From the NCBI GenBank assembly GCA_023055425.1, contig JALGPY010000005.1:74813495-74877494 (forward strand): a stretch of 64,000 nucleotides of DNA, written 5' to 3'. A program made the position numbers and the translations under genes. Each line of letters opens with the position of its first letter. The first letter of the stretch is position 1. Shown here one piece after another: positions 31,431-44,488 of the stretch. The notes below the pieces were generated by a model, which ran no database searches, was not told the origin of the DNA, and saw only the letters and a program-made list of their open reading frames with translations. The DNA is from Linanthus parryae. Taxonomy: Eukaryota; Streptophyta; Magnoliopsida; Ericales; Polemoniaceae.

Positions 31431-32913
31431 CTTGGACCCAATTCGGATAAATGTTTTTTGTGGAATATTCCGAAGGATATTATTTCTACAATCTAATCAA
31501 GGACAAATCGTTTGTCACTCGAACTGCTGTGTTTCTAGAAAAAGATTGTCTCTAAAAGAAACAGTGGGAGGACAATAGAACTTGAAGGAGTTCAAGAACC
31601 ACAATATAACATTAATATTTTGATGGAACATGAGTAGGATCAAAAGGCGTTGTGGAGAAACCTACTCAAATAGCAAGAGAACCTAAGAGGTGGCCATGAG
31701 TGGGCCAGACTCCCAAGAATGCCTTAAGGCCATGAATTATGAAATGGAATCCATGTATACCAACAAAGTATGGGCTTTGTTGGAACCACCTGAAAGGCTA
31801 TGACCCATAGGGTGCAAGTGTGTTTTAAGGAAAACTAACATGGATGGTAATAGGATTACTTTTAAGGGACGATTGGTGGCTAAAGGTTTCCTGAGAGTTC
31901 ATAGTGTGGACTATGACGAAATCTTTTCCTAGTTGTGATTCTTAAATCCATTCACATCTTGCTTGTACCAATCTGTCTACAGATGGAATCAAGCCTCTTG
32001 GAGTTGGAATCTTCAATAAATTATGAAATTAAATGATTTTGATTCCATCAACAATGAAAATGAATCTTGTGTTTACAAGAGGGAAAGTGGGAGCACAGTT
32101 GTATTTCTGGTCTTGTATGTGGTTGACATACTGTTCATTTCGAATGATGTCCCTACTCCTAATCTGGTAAAGATTGGCTAGGGAATTGATTTTCAATAAA
32201 ATGACTCAGGCGAAGCAACCTATAAAGATCTATGGAGATAGATTAATAAATTTGTTCGACTTAATTCAAAAGTGCATATAAAGACAAAGGTGTTGACGCG
32301 GTTCAACATGCAAGAATATGGATTCTTACCTATGTCACATGGAGTTAGTCTTTGGAAGACTAATTGTCCTTCCAATCAGATTGAGAAAGGACCGTATGAA
32401 TAAGATTCATAGGATACGCCACGTTATGTTCTAGGGCCAGACATGTCAATGGAAGAATGACATGAAGATACCAGTCATATCCTGATGAGAATCATTGGAT
32501 ATTTATCAAGAAAAATCCTTATGGACTTGAGAAGAACTAAGGATGAATTCTTGATATATGGAGGATAGGAAGGTTCACTGTAAGGAGTTAAAATGATGCG
32601 AACTTCCAATCCAACAAGGATGATTCCAGATATAATCAAGTTTTGTGTTTTGCCTTAGTTGAGGGACTATGAGCTGGAAAGGTTTAGGCAAGATTCCGTT
32701 GTCGATTCTATGAAAGAGGACTGAGTGTATTGTTGCATTAGATGCAAATAATTAGAATATTCGATCTCATTCGATTATCGATAGAGTAGATGTGAATATT
32801 TGCAAAGTACCAGTGAATGTCTCTCTTACCTCTTGCGCAGTGAAAGCGTAAGAAGGCGCAATAGGTCAATAGGCATATGATGCGCCAGATTGAGTCTAGT
32901 GCAAGTGGGAGAC
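31431..32913 (+). pseudogene. Copia-C integrase end, reverse transcriptase and RNase H (heavily decayed)
   Basis: It resumes after Tekay-1 at the integrase block seen in Copia-E as DKLGPKSDKC. Later landmarks are broken but readable: EPQYNINILMEHE, VYQQSMGF, a catalytic block near 32110-32140 read as YVVDILFISND (first Asp of YVDD replaced by Val), MQEYGFLPMSHGV-like text near 32310 and a decayed RNase H. Stops occur every few dozen codons. A polypurine tract GTGCAAGTGGGAGAC at 32899-32913 precedes the LTR. It is the most decayed of the copia copies of this family. Confidence 0.85.
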
Positions 32914-33785
32914 TGTTGGAATTGTGCCCTAGATGAAATAGATTTATCGTGACATTAATATGGACTTACTAATCATTATGTTATCGATATGAAGATATGA
33001 TAACTTGAATGAAGTCCTTAGAATATAAATGTTATAATCTTAAATATCCCTAGTCGAGTACTACAGTTTATATGACGACTGTATTGCATCGAGCCTAGTA
33101 TGTGGGTAGATTGATATGGGGATATCAAGTCTAACAGATGGGTACGCACAAGGAGTAATGGCGTACTGGATTGACCCACCATGAGAAGGCTACATGGGAG
33201 TTATGTGAGTGTCACAAGCACTTCTCATAGTGACAATGGTGTTGTGATCCTTAGACTTGAAGTCACTAGATACTCTAGTTGTGAATTATAATGTTTTGAT
33301 ATTGCCAAACGTTACACCGTAACTGGGTAACTATAAAGGCTTTAATCGAACATGATATGTAGCAAGCTGAGAGGTGGTAGTGATGTAGAGAGGATTAGTC
33401 CCTCCAACATAACGGGAGAAAAATATCCATGGCCACTCGATGAGTGAGACTTAGGGAAATGCATGAACATTCTCAAATAAATCGATTTCCTCTAGGGCAC
33501 AATTCCAAAAGTTGGTATCAGAGCAGGAAGTAGAGAGAAAGACAACACCCAAGGCCGAAGCCCTAGGTTCCGTCCGCACCCCTCCCCGTCGGCCCTTAAG
33601 AGAGGTGGCCGAACCTCTCTCTTTGGTGCTCTGTTACATGATTTCTTCATCCTCTTCCATTCCTCCTAGGTAGCACAAGGTGTTTGGAAGATCTAGATCT
33701 CACCTCTACGCGTTAGAAGTCATCAAGGATACCCACAAGGTACATAACACAAATCCTTTACCATCGTTATGATCAAAATCCTACA
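32914..33785 (+). repeat. Copia-C 3' LTR with internal rearrangement
   Basis: It starts TGTTGGAATTGTGCCC and ends near ATCAAAATCCTACA (33785), matching the ends of the Copia-E LTR (TGTTGGAATAGATG...AATCAAAAGCCTACA). At 872 bp it is shorter than the 1427-bp Copia-E LTR. After CTCAAATAAATC (about 33484) the expected middle, including the TATA box, is absent. In its place is an inverted copy of the LTR start (CCTCTAGGGCACAATTCCAA, 33490-33509) followed by the primer-binding motif TTGGTATCAGAGC (33513-33525). Confidence 0.8.
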
Positions 33786-34089
33786 ATTAACACTACCAAG
33801 CCTCAGGTCAGCACTAACCCCAAACCTCAAAATTAGTAACGAATATTATATCCCCAGAACGTTTCAAAGTAGTACCATATCCTACATATGTTGAAAATTA
33901 GCGAGTGAAACATGGTTGTAAGAAAGTAACTATCAGAGAAAAGATAAAAATAAATTTTCAACTTACATATTCCAACCATGAATCTGTCCATAGTAGCAAT
34001 AGAGTTCGAGTGAACGTGACACAAAACGCATTCCAGACATCATCATCCTCTCCTCCATATGTCCAATAAAGATGTTCAGACTGAAATAA

Positions 34090-34660
34090 TCATCCAGTTC
34101 GGTTTCCGTCAAGAACTCCTAAGCCTGGCTAAATTTAGAGGGAAATTCATTGTGCATCTGCAATATATCTTTTATGCACTGGAGAACATCTCGTCTTATG
34201 TGTGGATTTGTACGATGACGGACTTCTAAAGCTGAGTCGGGATCATATATGTATAGTTGTGCATAAATCGTCTCCTGACCAGATTCTGGAATTAATGTGC
34301 CAGTCCTGTGACGTAGTTCTCCAAGATGATAAAAGATTTAGGTTCCCTCCCCATGACAACTCTTGTTTGTAGCTTGGCCCCTAGACTTGTAAATGCGTTA
34401 GGTGCATTATACTCTCGAGCATAGCGATGTAATGAACTGGATCTATCATCGTCGCCTTCATATAATGATTGAATCACTGGTGGTGGTATCTTTAGCAATG
34501 GTAGTCATACCTTTCTTTGCAAACAACTTGTTCTGAAATGGGGATTTGATTCTTAAGAATTTACCATTTTCTCATCCTTCCAATGAAAAGCATAACAAAA
34601 TGGACATCTAACATCCATGTTTCCCAAGAGTGACGCACACCATTCCCATTTATAGTAGCA
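34090..34660 (-). pseudogene. Helitron-A Rep/helicase N-terminal region (broken)
   Basis: Minus-strand translation gives, in order, CPFCYAFHWKDEKM (near 34600), LKIPPPVIQSLYEGDD, YNAPNAFTSLGAKL (near 34390) and, after a one-base shift near 34320, HRTGTLIPESGQETIYAQLY and MHNEFP (near 34150). These are the landmarks seen just before the Helitron_like_N domain in plant Helitron proteins (C..C..HW.DE; FTSLG; G.L.P..GQ...AQLYIYD). In-frame stops near 34545 and 34505 and shifts near 34320 and 34135 disable it. The nuclease and helicase motifs that should follow are absent. Confidence 0.75.
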
Positions 34661-35000
34661 AGGATAGGGGGTCATATCGAAAATCATCGTTGCCGCCGTC
34701 GTCAGCTAATATTTCATATAGGGAGAATTGTTGTTGTGCAAGGAATTCATCTTGTAAGCTGGGGACATGACAAGAAGTTGATCCAATAAAAGATTCTGTA
34801 GCAGGAGCAACAACATCTAGATCTATGAAGTTATCTATAAGATTCCTTGGAGTGGGAGTTGAATGCGAGTCTTCCATATGCCGACGCTTGTGATGGTTTC
34901 GTAACGTACTCGTGAGGGGTGTTCTTTCACAAATTAAACCATCCACCAATAACGGGGTTGGTGGAAGCATAATAGAACGTTGAGGGAAGTTTTCCTTCAA
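34650..35000 (-). pseudogene. Helitron-A N-terminal exon
   Basis: A 116-codon open stretch (MKENFPQRSIMLPPTPLLVD... to DDFRYDPLSLLL) directly upstream of, and probably once continuous with, the C..C..HW region at 34600. It contains NHHKRRHMEDSHSTPTPRN and acidic text. I know no function for it; position and orientation fit the variable N-terminus of a Helitron protein. The Met at 35000 is probably internal. Confidence 0.5.
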
Positions 35001-35129
35001 GACAAATATAAAAGAAATTGATTAATAGATGCATAAAAGTGTAGCCAAGAAAAGAATCATATTTAAAATAAGGTCGCACCATAACAATTACGAATTCGGG
35101 CTCATTCCATTTTCTGGAGCACGATGCCC

Positions 35130-35840
35130 CATCAAATTTAAATTGTTTTCCTCTCTCTTCGCGCTCGTTGAGCTAGAGTGGCTTTCGATACAGCAGGGGG
35201 AATCTGGGTGTGTAGGAAAAAAAATGAGTGTGTAGTTGCTTAAATATTACATAAACATGTATTTGAAAATGATAACAAGCTATACCAAATCATTTGCAGG
35301 AGTTGTTGTTGGTGTACTGAATTTGTTGCAGAATGTTTTCTCTCGTTGACTATGTGCCTGCTGAGCTAAAGAATCCTTCGACACGCAAATATTTTTGTGT
35401 CTAAAGAAGCAACAATTAGTGTATAGATTGCATAAATCATAAGAAACACATGTACTGAAATATCAAAACAGGCTGTACCAAATCATTCAGAGGTTGTGAT
35501 TGTGGTGTGTTGTGTTTTTTGATGGATGTCCGCACTCGTTCTCGGCGTGCTTGCGGAGATAGAGAAGCCCTTGACACGCCATTATGACTTTTGTTTTTGG
35601 ATGTCCACTCTCGTTCTCGGCGTGCTTGCTGAGCTAGAGCAGCTCTCGACACGCCATTATGTCTATGTGGCAGAATATAGAAGCTAGATTTAATTTGGTT
35701 GATTTAGTAACATAAATATGATGAAAGGCAATTAGTATGACAGTACCAATAATATTTCATTTCCTTGTGCCCCAACAATCTGAGATGGCAGTAAAGTTCT
35801 GGAAAAATTTCCCTCCCTTCGAGCTTGTTGCGCACCAGCA
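35130..35840 (-). repeat. Amplified QQARRER exon module of Helitron-A
   Basis: At least five related coding units lie in a row on the minus strand: AQQARRE (near 35820), ALAQQARREREWTSKNK (near 35620), SLSPQARRERVRTSIKKH (near 35540), SLAQQAHSQREKT (near 35370) and TLAQRARRERKTI (near 35180). Between them are intron-like gaps with the donors GATTTG/GTACAGCC near 35482 and GATTTG/GTATAGC near 35292. Helitron proteins often carry Arg-rich N-terminal repeats. This looks like exon duplication within one gene. Confidence 0.65.
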
Positions 35841-37568
35841 GCCTTTGTAAGAACAGACTGAAAAAGATTTTATGAGATATAGATATGAGATTAGGCAATG
35901 GTAACAAACAGACTGAAAAATTTGTTTAATGGAATCTAAAAAATAGTAAACCCATACCATTCCTCTAGGGATTTTATTCTCTTTTCCTTGAGGAAAGTAA
36001 GTTTCCTTGGCTTTTCATTCAGCGCGGCATGGATATTTCCCTTTATCCCTATTTAATTTTGACCAAAAACATAATGTAGTTCAGTAAGTTTGAGATAGAA
36101 GCGTTGGTCTGCACTAATATAGTAAATGACGTACCTTGAGACCCTGACTTATATTGGTTTCTTGGTATTCGGGGATTGGACACCGACATCTTGGTCTTCC
36201 AAGAGTTGGACCTGTAATTAGTGAAATATTGTCACTAAAGTCAGTATTATTGAGATCAAATACCAATCAAAGACCAATAAACTCAAGAACATAGTGTCAC
36301 TAAAGTCATACCACCCAGCTAGGAGTTTGATTCTCTTTTCCTTTTGAGCAACATGGTGCTTTCCCTTTACCCTTACATTGGGTTGCCTGAAAACAGCACA
36401 GTTGTCAGTATTATTGAGATCAAAGACCAATTAAAAATTATATACCGAATACACTTACCGCATGTGCTCTTCTCATTGTACTGTTTTCGTAGACATAACG
36501 GATTACAACACCGGTGTTTCGTTCATTCAACACGGGTGTAGTTGTAAGTTTATTCACCATTGAAGCTTGTTTACAAATGCAGCAACAACTTGTTTAGTAT
36601 TTATGTACTGGACCAAGAAAAAGCAATGAAAAATGGGGCACCGAATCGGTGAACAGTTAACAGATTGCATCATAACGATGGAGAAAATAGTGAATCGTAG
36701 CTGTAAGGGGATTGCATCAGAAGCCTGGTTAGTAAACTTTATATTTATTAACACTAATCAGTTCACAATGTTTAACGACCTTGAAATCTGCAACCCACAA
36801 ACTTTGAATTTCAATTCCATGCCAGTAAGCATTTATAACCAAAAATGTCTAAAGCCAGGAACAATAGCCAATAACCAATGAATTACTGAAAAGATAAATA
36901 TGTAAGGATTGGGCTTGACACAGAGGGTGTAATGTACTGAAAATACACTAATCAAGAACAATATACAATCGAAGAAAAATATTACCCGGAAGTCAATCCA
37001 GAAAAATCCACCAAATTATCATAATAACTCCTAACCAATTTTGAGATTTCCAACTTCTGCTACAAACAAAAATTGAATGATCTGGAACAATAAAGTAGAT
37101 GTTACCAGTCTTATCAAAATTGGAATTGAAAGAAAATGAAATAAGCAGAAACATTGACAAATAAGTTTAGGAGTATACCTGCACCAAGAGATTAGACCCA
37201 TGTTATTTCTTGTAGAAAGATAAATGTGCAAAATAAGATACAAAACAAAGCAAAACCAAGAAAATAGCCAAGTAAGAACTTGGGAATGTAATTCTCGGTG
37301 CCAAATCCCCAAACAGTCGTTGTATGATGAAAACCTCAATAAGTGAACACACAAACAGAACCTTAAACAGCCAAATGCTGAACAAATTTCCATCCAATTA
37401 AATTCGATGAACACATGGAAGACGAAGAATACGAAGAAGATGAAGAGAAATCAATAAACCCCTATTCTGAGCGGGATTGAAAAACAACGATTTCGAGTCT
37501 GTATTCTACCTGATTCGAGCCTCAACTGTTAAGAAGATGACAAATTTCCCTCCAATTGAATTCGTTGA
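35841..37568 (-). other. Helitron-A upstream region
   Basis: AT-rich sequence between the recognised exons and the Copia-D insertion. No frame longer than about 130 codons and none recognised. Its last 130 bases (about 37435-37568) are repeated on the other side of Copia-D at about 54340-54455. Confidence 0.45.
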
Positions 37569-38034
37569 TGCAGGATTTACATGATCTATCACATACAGAT
37601 CTACAACATGAATTATAGCAGAAGATTCATGTGTGTACCTTTTCTTCCTTAGCTCCTAGCGCAGCGGATGATTGTAGGTTGCTCGCTTTCACGCACCAAT
37701 CTTGCTCCCACAGTCTGGCTCGAATCTCTAGGACAAAATCTCTTGTTCACACCAAGATGCACCAATGGGGGCTAGTTAGAGAGAGAGGCTAGGGTTCCTA
37801 TAATTTTATTTTGATCAGCACGTGATCTCTACACAATAGTGTATATGATTATGCATATAATAATGTAGGAGGTTGTCTCCTTATATAGACAGACTTATAC
37901 CTAGTTTTCCCATAACCCCCTAGGGTTTGTGGCTTTTCTATTAACCTCATAAGGTTTGAGAATTGTTGCAACTAACCCCTCAAGGTAACGATAATTGCAT
38001 TGGGCACCCCACATGGGCGCAGCAAATGCAAACA
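37569..38034 (-). repeat. Copia-D 3' LTR
   Basis: 466 bp. Plus strand TGCAGGATTTACATGATC...GCAAATGCAAACA. It matches 53842-54301 throughout, with scattered substitutions and small indels (for example TTCCTATAATTTTATT against CTACCTAGAACTGTAG). Confidence 0.93.
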
Positions 38035-38055
38035 TCTCCCACTCGCACAATGGGG
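38035..38055 (-). other. Copia-D polypurine tract
   Basis: The minus strand reads CATTGTGCGAGTGGGAGA next to the LTR start TGTTTGCATTTG. Confidence 0.75.
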
Positions 38056-41000
38056 CTGCACAATTACAGTTCATCTTGTCTCTCTCAATCTCCAACTATC
38101 ATCATCTGCTAAAGTGTTTTTTTGGCCGTGGTGTGTGATTGTGAGAGAATTTGCATTTCGGGAGTTCCATACTCTAAACTCATACGAGACGAGCTAGCAG
38201 CAGGCGCACTCAACCTTAGAAAATCATGCAATACATATGTATATCTCTCGTATCTCCAAGATTCGATCAATTCTCATCTCGTAGACCATGAGCATCTACC
38301 TTGTCCCTAAGGTCGGGCACCAATGAGTCTACATCTTTATTATTTTCGTATCCTGCATGATTCCATGAGATCTTGTAGGTGGGCTCAATGAATATAACAA
38401 AGAGTGATGCAATGAGAATCTTCCTTTCCATCCATTGTGTCGCTTTGAATCGACTTAGCTTCTTTCCTAGCAGTGTCCGGAAGGCCGAATCATTCATAGA
38501 CATAAGGTGTCACGCTAAAGTAGCACTGACCCGTTCCTCTACGACACGGATAAAGTACTAAGGGTATACAGTTTCAATCATTCTTATATGATCGACGAGG
38601 CTCACACGGCGAGGAATCTCAGGGACTAGTTCTACTCGCCACCTCATGTCACTCATCAGCACGCGTTATCTCGGGACGATATGCGCCATAGTGTTTGAAC
38701 TCTAAACTGAGTACATGTCATATCCCTTAAGGACCACTATGCATATGTAAGTCCAATAGCCCTTATGAATACCAACCTGATTACTGAATGTCACACATAT
38801 GCGAATCGAAATCAGTTCTCTCATCTGGCTTTCTCTACGCAGAATCTACATGGCTTGGGGTACTGACCATGTTCCAATGGCCATAAACCAATCTCACCTT
38901 GGAACTTGTTCCAATGCGACAATTAAATCCGTATGACATGTGTATGGCACTAGTGATAGATTTATAGCTCATATCATAGGCTTCTAGCACTTATCGGGAT
39001 TCTGTCTCATCTTCTACTCACCTAGACTATCCAGGATATCGCAAAGGCGGTTGCTCGTGTGATAGAGACAACCTAGTGTCTGCGCGACATGTTCTATGCT
39101 AGTACAGGATATGTAAACGTATCCTTCACGTATTGAAACAACATGTAGAATAATAAAAACAAATCCAATTAAAATCCAATTATCAATGTCTCATATGCTC
39201 ATCAATCATATTGCTAGTGATTGATTACCGAGTCCCAATTTTCTAAAGCAATCCACAAAGACTATTCTTATGTGGTTTAGGAATGGGAGGTGCCTTCACT
39301 TTGGCCCGTAGTCGATCTACTCCAAGATTACTCTTCAGATAGTCATTTTCACCTTTTGCAAAAAGGTACCCTTTTCTATGTGTTTGACTTTACCGCAGTG
39401 GCATAGCCATATGCTAGCGCAAGTCATGGTAATAGGTTCATTGACAGCCAATATGCTTATCAGAAACCTTCTTATCCAAACACATTTTTGCCCGGTGAAA
39501 GAACAGGCAATTGTGCTTCGCTTCCATGATCGATGGAGCGGTCTAATACGATTGTGCAACACTTATGCTGCAGTTCCATGCAATGTGTATGTCATCTAGC
39601 TTGGAATATAGCCTGAGGCACACCCACGTGTATCTAGGTCCCCACCCTAGTCAGCATGCATATCTGGCTAGTCGAAGCATCATCTCTGATATTCATAGCA
39701 CGTGATCCTTCGTATAGAGTATCCTTTTGGTTGCAATCTAGTGTCCTAAGTTGGATTTACTGAAACCCACTCTTCCGATTGCATGAGGTTTGTAGGGTCT
39801 TTTTACATATCATAATGTATAGAAGACTCCCATTGCGTCGGGCACTTTGGTCATCTGGTCAACTTTGTATGGTGTCTTTTTAGGGAACATGTTTAGGCTC
39901 GTAAAATCTTGCAACGAGCTACATGATTATCATATGGCTTTGGGTCCAGTATATGGAATCGTTCAAGCATTTTATTTTTTTTAGACTTTTGCGTCAATGT
40001 AAGAAGTTCCTATGAACGAACGAGAAGCCTTCTCGCCCTACCAATTTCCTTCGTCATAATCGAGAGGATAACTACTCCTTGGTGGACACGAATAGTTCTC
40101 CAGCTCCACTAGAAAATAGTGTGTCATCGACATCAAGTGACGTGATTATCAACTCTTTACTTGTAAGAGTGATATGCAGTAGTTTCCATCCGTTATCGTA
40201 AACATGTTGTAAACGATCCCACAGTGAAATACTACTTTTTAGAGGACTAGCTACGACCACATTTGGACTTAATTAGTTTTCGCCCATTTGTGCATTTGAC
40301 CTTACGCCTCGAAACCCTGTGGCCGAGTCATACTGGTCACCTCTCTGATTTCTCCATCGAGAAAATCAGTTGTCACGTTTATCGAGAATGGAGCTCGAAG
40401 TCCATCATCACAACTATTGTCGATACATGCAAGTCATATGCCTTACCACACTTCTGTCTGGGTCTCTGATTGACCTTGGAAATCCATTAATCTCCAATAG
40501 TCTAATCATCCAGTCGAAACGTCAACCTAGTCTCCGATATGGTTTCCCCCTTATAGACTCTTAAATCTTCCTGTAAAGCTTCCTTTTTCATTCTTCATAT
40601 TTAGGGGACGATAAGGCATAGTATTCTATCCTATCGTTTATGCAAGGTGATCCTTAAGATCATCCATTCGATATCATGTAGTCGATGGGGTATGCTCCTA
40701 TGAGAAATTCATTTGCATAGGAGGATCATCATGTGTCCTCATCCCTGAGTACGGGAACCTTGCTTGGAAAGTTACTCTTAATGTCCAAAGGATTATTGAG
40801 GAGCTAATTCCTCATAATCGTCCAAGGAATGGGCGTCTTCCAGCGGTTCCTCCATGCTCGCGAAGATCATCATCTCTACGAACATTTACCTTAATTATGT
40901 ACATCTCCTTATGAGAAATCATATATCTTTTGAATCCATTTAAGTTACACTACTAATCGGCTGTTGCTTTTCGAAAACGCAACCCCTAGATTACTCAGAA

Positions 41001-43304
41001 TAGTATGAGAAGATACGTTACTCCACAAAGATACATATCTTCCATCTAGGGTTAATTTTCAATTCATTCTTGTCAGGTGATGAAATATCCTAGGTGATCC
41101 TAGGTTCATCATTGTCTTGCGTGGTGACCACTATGTCTTCCCCTTCGATGTCAAATCGTCGACGAGGTACGCTTCAAAGAGCATTCCTATGTAAAGAGGG
41201 TTCCTCCACATAGTCATAATCTATGATGGGCTGTCCATGTAGGAGCTGTTTCCTGTTGATCAATCAGGGATGGGGCGTCATCCAGTGAAACATCCATTTC
41301 GTAGAGACTTACTTCTCCACGAACCTCTTCCTGACTTTGAAAATTTAGTTGGGCTCATAAGCTGCCGATCCCTATGGCCTAAGGTGACCTCATATTGGTT
41401 GCCTTTCTGTCCATATCTCGTGGGGCGTAGTGGCTACAAACTTGATGGGTATTTGGTTGAGTACATCTACAGCTGTTTAGCAAAGCGTCACCTCAAGATA
41501 GGGAACATGCACTTTGAACGCGCTATCATACATTTAACCATCTTCAGGTAGTATTCTATTCCTCTTTTTCGCTACAACATACTTCTGCGGAGTTTGGGGA
41601 ATATCCAACTGCCTTGCTACTCTTTTCCATCACATAGCTCTTGCTAAGATAGACACTCGTAGTCTCATTCTAGCAAATGAATATATCCTCTTGTCCAGTG
41701 GTTCTATCTTTTGTAGATACCTGTCTGAAGTACTCTGGTGCCTCGGATTTATGTGCCATCTAGCACACATATTTGAGACGCGTACTTTTGTCTACAAATG
41801 TGATGGAACAGTAAGCACCATGTCTTAGCCTTAACTTTTAACGGATCACAACAACAGAATGAATTTGAGGCGTTTCGCCTATTTTGTAAGGCAAGAATCA
41901 CACACAAGTAAGGGTATCTTGGGCACATTTCTAGCAGGCATGCCATAGCTAGCCTGAACATCCTTTCCTTATATTGTGCGTCTCAATCTAGCGCGCCACA
42001 TATCAGAATATTAAGTCACTACTCTAGAGGTGAAATCTAAAGATTTTGAGGCATCTCTTATGCTTGAATTCAAGAGCGCATAACCATGCATAACATGACC
42101 AATTCCAAAGTGAAACTGTGACCAAAAAAACTTTTGGTGGCTACTCCCTCAAAGATAATCTGATGGATCCTTAGACGAGAAGTTAGTGCCAAGTCTGGCC
42201 TTTTCTCTAGTCTTAGGAATACATCCTTTTTCTCCTTTGCATTTGCCAGTCTTCGGCAATTTTTCTTATACCAATATTGTCCCTACATTCCCTTATCCTT
42301 GGCCCACCTATTGCCCACGGTCCTAATACCAAGATAGGGACTAAATCTGCCGATCATACTTCATTCACAGCCTTTAGAAATAATATATTTGCTTAGAGTT
42401 TAGAGATATGTTAAACTAGTATTCTTAGCAATCACTTGGTTGCTTAGATCCTAGAACAGAGCGATGTTTGGTCTTATCCAAGCATCTTAACACTCTCAAA
42501 GTGTGTCATATAACGTTTTCATGTCATTTTCATGAAACGTGGCAAGATAGAAACAAATTGCTAATCGGATAACTTAAACATCTCATCATAAACGACATGA
42601 ATCTCGGATGCTATAGTCGAGTGCTAATCTCAGATGCTATAGTCCAGTGCACATTTTTATGACATGAGTCTCTACTCAGAGTTTAAGGCGGGATTTATGA
42701 GTCACTACTCACAAATTTAATGTAGGCAAATGGCTAAGGTAGATCCAAGATTTTTCTTTGGCTCATTCCTACAATCTTTGAATTTCAAAGTGGTCTGGAA
42801 CTTGCCGATGAGATCATTTCCCCACCTAGGCATAGCACGCTCTATAACAATTATCTTGATTGCTTCCCACTATTGGTTAGCTTAAAGATAATGTATATGT
42901 GCTGCTGTGACAACTAATCATCACAGGTTCGACCATACTTGTAGGTGGTTTGACAACCTATGTCCAACGATTGGTTACATAGTACGATGACTAGTCATAT
43001 CGTTTGTTGTGACCATTTTAGCCTTTACAGTTTCGATTTAGACACGATTGACCTTGAGACCTTGCTTAGGAAATTAATACTAGCATTTACTTAGCTCCAA
43101 AATAACATGAAACATAGATTAAAATTTAATAGTTCCTCATAAGGACTCCACCAAACCTAGTAGCAATTCTAGGAAAATATTGTCACTTATGATTCCCTAT
43201 TAGTTTTAATCATGTGAGCTCTTTTGTTTTAGTTCCTTAGCATGCGAGGTTATACAATGATATCCAATCACACGCAGTTATAACATAAAACAAGCACAAG
43301 CATA
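38056..43304 (-). pseudogene. Copia-D pol (very degenerate)
   Basis: No long frame survives, but minus-strand landmarks of a copia polyprotein are readable. A pre-integrase block lies near 41980-41750 (DMWRARL, then VCDSCL.. KAKRLKF). An integrase end lies near 41500-41270 (VDVLNQIPIKFVATTPHEIW, compare copia LNQVPSKSV..TPYELW; then AAYEPN). A small frame at 38267-38503 sits where the 3' end of pol should be. The order fits the minus strand. The RT catalytic motif was not found. Stops are so frequent that this must be an old insertion. Confidence 0.7.
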
Positions 43305-44225
43305 TGATAACGCCCAAATAGGGGTTATCTTTTAGCCTGAATTGACGTGCCCTTGTGTTGGAAAGCTTATTTTAGCCAGAATTCACCCTCAGAAAGCCTC
43401 GGAAATTAGAACGAGATGTTTATAAGCTCTTCATGAATTTATGCTTATGTTGCGCATTTCGAGATATGATCGCGGGTTTGTTCATGTTGTCTTTACAGGA
43501 ACAGGTTCGGGAAATGCATTGGGATGCGTGTCGAGAAAGAACCGGGTTTGCCTCGGGAAACGTGCAGAAAATGCTCGGGGTAGGATTTGAGCGAGACTGG
43601 TAAAAGGGAGAGTGGAACAGAAAACGGAAAGACTGGAGGAGAAACGGGCAGTGAACACCGGCCGAGTAAGCTGAAAATGCCGAAACCGAGAATGACCGGG
43701 ATGCGCTTGCTTGAAAAAATCTTGAGATTGACTTGGAATTTTGAAGTGAAACCATGGGCAAAAGAACGGAGACGTCAAGGGCTTTCAGAAAACAGGTTAT
43801 AATGCTGAAACGGAGTCCGGTTGAAAAACAACTCCGGTCAAGTGTGGGTCCCTGACAGGCCACGCCCAAGTAAGGAGTCTCGCTTCTCGGTGTCCGGAGT
43901 CGTGAGCAACTATTTTAGGATTCGGCAGAATTTGGGACAATCCTGACCTAGGGCTACTTTGCACATTTTGGCACCGGGCCCGGGGTTCCGGAGTCGAGTT
44001 CAGATTTTGTCTCCCAAATTCAGTCAGCAGTTTTCCTATGGCCATAGTCTGGATTGGGCAGAATTTGGAGCGGTTTTGACCCAAGGGTATTTTGGTAATT
44101 TTGACAAGTTTCGGGTCAAAACGCAGGCCGAGGCAGAAAGGAGCAGAGAGGCTTGCTGGCTGTGTATTTTACGCAGGGGGCTGCGTGCTATACGCAGAGA
44201 GAAAGATGGAGGGGGATTTTTTGTA

Positions 44226-44405
44226 GTTTTTGGCCCCTGTCTGCGTATTTTACGCAGACCCCTGCGTATTATACGTAGCCAGGGAGGTATTATACGCAGT
44301 GAGGGATGAAAAATAAGCAGCCAGGGAAGAAAATACGCAGAAATCAGCATGAGACAGGTTGTCGTCTGCGTATTGTACACGGAGCCTTGCGTATTTTACG
44401 CCGAC
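44226..44405 (+). repeat. GCGTATTTTACGCAG-type repeats in Athila-1 5' LTR
   Basis: Many imperfect palindromes built on TGCGTATTTTACGCA and GTATTATACGCAG, in both orientations, just upstream of the TATA box. About two copies of the 20-bp unit seen in the 3' LTR (51228-51310) are present. Confidence 0.8.
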
Positions 44406-44480
44406 AGCACAAATTTTGAGGCGGTTTCGGTCAGTGGCAGTTTTGTTAATAAAGACAAGTTCCAGAAACGTCTTCAGCAC

Positions 44481-44488
44481 TATATAAA
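44481..44488 (+). promoter_or_regulatory. TATA box of Athila-1 5' LTR
   Basis: TATATAAA within CACTATATAAAGACTCG; the same context occurs at 51480 in the 3' LTR. Confidence 0.8.

Noticed and set aside
33786..33850. Possible 3' end of Helitron-A (CTAA at a T near 33835)
   Set aside because: No GC hairpin precedes it on the element strand, so I do not call a terminus; the 3' part is treated as lost.
38300..41000. A possible host gene between the Copia-D LTR and its integrase relic
   Set aside because: No frame exceeds 80 codons, no splice-ready exon set is seen, and the flanks are Copia-D, so decayed pol is the simpler reading.
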